Assembly: GCA_017618935.1 (NCBI GenBank)
Contig: JAFZTG010000074.1
Location: 1 to 9,229 of the forward strand
Direction: 5' to 3'
Source: Bacteroidales bacterium
GTDB taxonomy: Bacteria; Bacteroidota; Bacteroidia; Bacteroidales; UBA1715
DNA length: 9,229 bases
Below are positions 7,057 through 9,229 of this stretch, in pieces. Position numbers and translations under genes: made by a program. The notes under the pieces were generated by a model. That model made no database searches. It saw nothing but the letters and a program-made list of their open reading frames with translations, and had not been told where the DNA came from. Numbering within the stretch: position 1 is the first letter of the stretch; each line of letters begins with the position of its first letter.

Positions 7057-7087
7057 CAAAGTACCGACATTTTTTTGTAATCGCAAA
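7057..7087 (-). promoter_or_regulatory. Putative ccsBA promoter (-33 TTTG, -7 TACTTTG)
   Basis: On the minus strand TTTG (7087-7084) is followed after 20 bases by TACTTTG (7063-7057), which resembles TAnnTTTG but is one base short. Transcription would start near 7050, about 10 nt before ATG 7040 and downstream of ATG 7070. The spacing equals that of the LRR and feoAB promoters, which raises its credibility. Confidence 0.45.
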
Positions 7088-7126
7088 TTTTCTATTGTAA
7101 CCTCATTTTGTGTTTTTTTTGTGCAA

Positions 7127-7146
7127 AATCACTACAAATAGTGATT
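7127..7146. promoter_or_regulatory. 20-bp inverted repeat in the ccsBA-feoAB divergent region, candidate operator
   Basis: AATCACTA (7127-7134), a CAAA spacer, then TAGTGATT (7139-7146): perfect 8-bp arms. It overlaps the first bases of the feoAB -33 TTG (7145-7147) and lies 40 bases upstream of the ccsBA -33 element, a position suited to repress feoAB or affect both genes. It does not match the classical Fur box as I know it. A Fur, DtxR/MntR or FNR/HcpR-type regulator is conceivable, but the sequence does not identify one. A T6 run follows after GGAG, but no plus-strand gene precedes it in the window, so a terminator role is unlikely. Confidence 0.45.
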
Positions 7147-7175
7147 GGAGTTTTTTCGAAATACACGTACGTTTG
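7145..7175 (+). promoter_or_regulatory. Putative feoAB promoter (-33 TTG, -7 TACGTTTG)
   Basis: TTG (7145-7147), a 20-base spacer, then TACGTTTG (7168-7175), an exact TAnnTTTG match. Transcription would start near 7182, giving a leader of about 12 nt. The -7 element overlaps an 8-bp palindrome, ACGTACGT (7165-7172). The -33 element overlaps the end of the inverted repeat at 7127-7146, suggesting regulated transcription. Confidence 0.65.
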
Positions 7176-7193
7176 CATTGTAAAACAAGACGA

Positions 7194-9229
7194 ATGAAAC
7201 TTTCAGAGTTAAAAAACGGCGAAACTGCCGTTATTGTTAGGGTTTTGGGACATGGCGGATTCCGTAAGCGTATTATGGAAATGGGATTCGTGCGAGGCCA
7301 AAAAGTGACGTCAGTCATCAATGCTCCGATGAACGACCCGATAAAATATTCGATTATGGGGTATGATGTCTCACTTCGACGGAGTGAGGCCAATTTGATC
7401 GATGTCCTTTCGGAAGCCGAAGCAGATTCAGTTCTTTCTGCCGAGGATGCCAAGGCGCCGAATTATTTTGCTTGTGGAGAATGTAGCGCATGTCAGTCAA
7501 ATTGTTTTACCAACTTGCATAAGACAACACAACGCAACATTATAAATATTGCGTTCGTGGGAAATCCTAATAGTGGAAAGACCTCGTTGTTCAACGCTCT
7601 TTCGGGTGGAAGCGAGCATGTGGGAAATTACAGCGGTGTGACGGTTGATGTGAAGACGGGGCATTTCAATTATCGTGGCTATCACTTCAATGTAAGTGAT
7701 TTGCCAGGAACGTATTCTCTTTCAGCATATTCGCCAGAAGAAATTTACGTTCGTCGCCACTTGCAGAACAATATGCCCGACGTGATTGTCAATGCCGTGG
7801 TAGCATCGAATTTGGAACGAAATCTCTATCTTACCACGGAACTTATTGATTTGAACCAACGTGTTGTCGTTGCATTGAATATGTACGACGAACTTACGGC
7901 AAGCGGTGCAACGCTCGACTATGCGCACCTTGGCTCCATGATGGGAATTCCTATGGTGCCCACGGTTGCAAAGAACGGTCAGGGACTTGACAAATTGCTT
8001 GATACGGTGATAGAATTGTTTGAGGGAAGAAATGAGGCTGCCCGTCACGTACATATAAATTATGGTAGCGTGATGGAACCAGAAATCTCGGCTTTGAGTG
8101 AAAAAATGCACGAGTCGAATGACTTGCCACAACAATTCCCTGCACGTTATTGGGCTATCAAAATGATTGAAAGCGACACGGAGGCAATTGCCTCGCTCAA
8201 ATCGTGCGAAAAATTCTCGGAGTGGGAAGAAATTGCAAAAACATCGTCGGAACTCATTCAACGTCAGTTGGGTACCGATGTTGAAACGTCGATTAGCGAT
8301 GCAAAATACGGATTTATTACGGGTGCATTACATGAAACTTTTGTTGAAGGAAAAATCGACATAAATCGTAAAACCAGAAAAATTGACAAATTGGTTGCCA
8401 ATCGCTGGTTGGGATTTCCGTTGTTCATACTTATAATGTGGTTGATGTTCTTCGTGACGTTTGAAATAGGAGCGTTTCCACAAGACTGGATTGATGCGGG
8501 ATTCACGTCGTTGAGCGACTGGCTGAATGAAGTGATGCCCGACAATGTGTGGCGTTCCTTGCTTGTTGACGGAATTATTGCTGGTATCGGAGCCGTATGC
8601 TCGTTTGTTCCGAATATTTTGCTTCTGTATCTGTTCATTTCAATTATGGAAGATTCGGGCTATATGTCGCGTGCAGCGTTCATTATGGACAACCTGATGC
8701 ACAAAATGGGACTTCACGGAAAGTCGTTCATCCCGATGCTTATGGGATTTGGCTGTAATGCCCCGGCAATTATGGCGACACGTACCATTGAAAGTCGCAG
8801 TAGCCGATTGATAACGATTCTCGTGATACCATTCATGTCGTGTACGGCCCGATTGCCTATCTATGTATTATTGGCTGGGACGTTCTTCCCGAATCACGCT
8901 GCTACGATAATGATTTTATTGTATTTGCTCGGAATTGTCGTTGCAGCTATCAGTGCGAAGTTGCTACGCGCCGTAAAGTTCGGCAAAGACGAGACACCTT
9001 TTGTGATGGAGTTGCCACCATACCGAATGCCGACGGTTCTTGCAGTGTTGAAGCACATGTGGGATAAATGCTATCAATATCTTAAAAAGATTGGAACGGT
9101 AATACTTGGAGCGTCAATCATCATTTGGGTATTGTCGTATTTCCCAAGACCTACGACAGAAATCACCAACGAACAAGGCGAGGTTGTCGTGGTTCAGGCA
9201 GAAGCAAGTCAGACGGATTTTGAAAACTC
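7194..9229 (+). CDS. feoB: FeoA-FeoB fusion, Fe(II) transporter (3' end beyond window)
   Basis: 678 codons are present with no stop; the right window edge cuts the gene. Residues 1 to about 75 are a FeoA (SH3-like) domain ('GHGGFRKRIMEMGFVRGQKV'). The linker holds four cysteines (C94, C97, C100, C104). A G-protein domain follows: G1 GNPNSGKTS (123-131), a switch with 'GNYSGVTVD', G3 DLPGTYSL and G4 LNMYDE. The membrane domain begins near 405 ('NRWLGFPLFILIMW') and carries two gate motifs, 'MGFGCNAPAIMATR' (C521) and 'FMSCTARLPIY' (C550). FeoB takes up Fe(II) across the inner membrane under anaerobic or microaerobic conditions; FeoA is its small cytoplasmic partner, here joined covalently as is common in Bacteroidetes. 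The ATG at 7194 gives the complete FeoA N-terminus and sits about 12 nt after the predicted transcription start. V203 replaces the usual Asp in the 'VVDASNLERN' segment. The frame is continuous throughout. Missing are the last membrane helices and C-terminus. Confidence 0.95.
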   Translation, partial: MKLSELKNGETAVIVRVLGHGGFRKRIMEMGFVRGQKVTSVINAPMNDPIKYSIMGYDVSLRRSEANLIDVLSEAEADSVLSAEDAKAPNYFACGECSACQSNCFTNLHKTTQRNIINIAFVGNPNSGKTSLFNALSGGSEHVGNYSGVTVDVKTGHFNYRGYHFNVSDLPGTYSLSAYSPEEIYVRRHLQNNMPDVIVNAVVASNLERNLYLTTELIDLNQRVVVALNMYDELTASGATLDYAHLGSMMGIPMVPTVAKNGQGLDKLLDTVIELFEGRNEAARHVHINYGSVMEPEISALSEKMHESNDLPQQFPARYWAIKMIESDTEAIASLKSCEKFSEWEEIAKTSSELIQRQLGTDVETSISDAKYGFITGALHETFVEGKIDINRKTRKIDKLVANRWLGFPLFILIMWLMFFVTFEIGAFPQDWIDAGFTSLSDWLNEVMPDNVWRSLLVDGIIAGIGAVCSFVPNILLLYLFISIMEDSGYMSRAAFIMDNLMHKMGLHGKSFIPMLMGFGCNAPAIMATRTIESRSSRLITILVIPFMSCTARLPIYVLLAGTFFPNHAATIMILLYLLGIVVAAISAKLLRAVKFGKDETPFVMELPPYRMPTVLAVLKHMWDKCYQYLKKIGTVILGASIIIWVLSYFPRPTTEITNEQGEVVVVQAEASQTDFEN

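Noticed and set aside
7103..8638. Open frames on the minus strand within 7103-7453, 7497-7685, 7722-8261 and 8264-8638
   Set aside because: They are antisense to the continuous FeoA-FeoB reading frame, whose domains and motifs are unmistakable. Their translations show no family features.

Overview
The window looks like a chromosomal segment of a Bacteroidetes bacterium, probably of the order Bacteroidales. Four things point that way: a C-terminal type IX secretion (T9SS) sorting domain preceded by the usual 'LPIEL...W.TA.E..ND.F.IE.S' module; a ferrous-iron transporter with FeoA fused to FeoB; a fused CcsB-CcsA cytochrome c assembly protein; and promoters matching the Bacteroidetes TAnnTTTG -7 element, three of them with a TTG or TTTG 20 bases upstream. 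Shine-Dalgarno sequences are mostly absent, as is normal for the phylum. The exact genus cannot be read from this sequence.

Layout: (1) 1-195, minus strand: the N-terminal 65 residues of a GH94 glycoside phosphorylase (cellobiose or chitobiose phosphorylase type), cut by the window edge. (2) 296-3643, minus: a 1115-residue secreted surface protein with about 25 BspA/DUF285-like leucine-rich repeats, an internal 141-residue duplication and a T9SS type A tail. Its leader holds a run of eight G just before the start codon. (3) 3644-3874: non-coding, with that gene's promoter and a long stem-loop. (4) 3875-4921, minus: an uncharacterised aminoglycoside-phosphotransferase/choline-kinase-fold protein with an altered catalytic loop. 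(5) 4965-7040, minus: CcsBA, the system II haem exporter and cytochrome c synthase. (6) 7041-7193: a divergent promoter region with a perfect 8-bp-arm inverted repeat. (7) 7194-9229, plus: the FeoA-FeoB fusion, cut by the window edge after 678 residues.

How the genes may relate: CcsBA exports haem and attaches it to c-type cytochromes, while FeoAB imports Fe(II), the metal of haem. They are transcribed divergently from a compact region whose inverted repeat overlaps the feoAB -33 element. A shared iron- or redox-responsive regulator is plausible but only inferred. The kinase-like gene lies 43 bp downstream of ccsBA and may be co-transcribed with it. The LRR protein and the GH94 enzyme each appear to have their own promoter.

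I see no CRISPR array, tRNA, rRNA, transposase, integrase or known defence system. The signals most worth checking are the poly-G tract in the surface-protein leader, the recombination-prone in-frame duplication in that protein, a four-cysteine cluster in the FeoA-FeoB linker, and the operator-like inverted repeat between ccsBA and feoAB.
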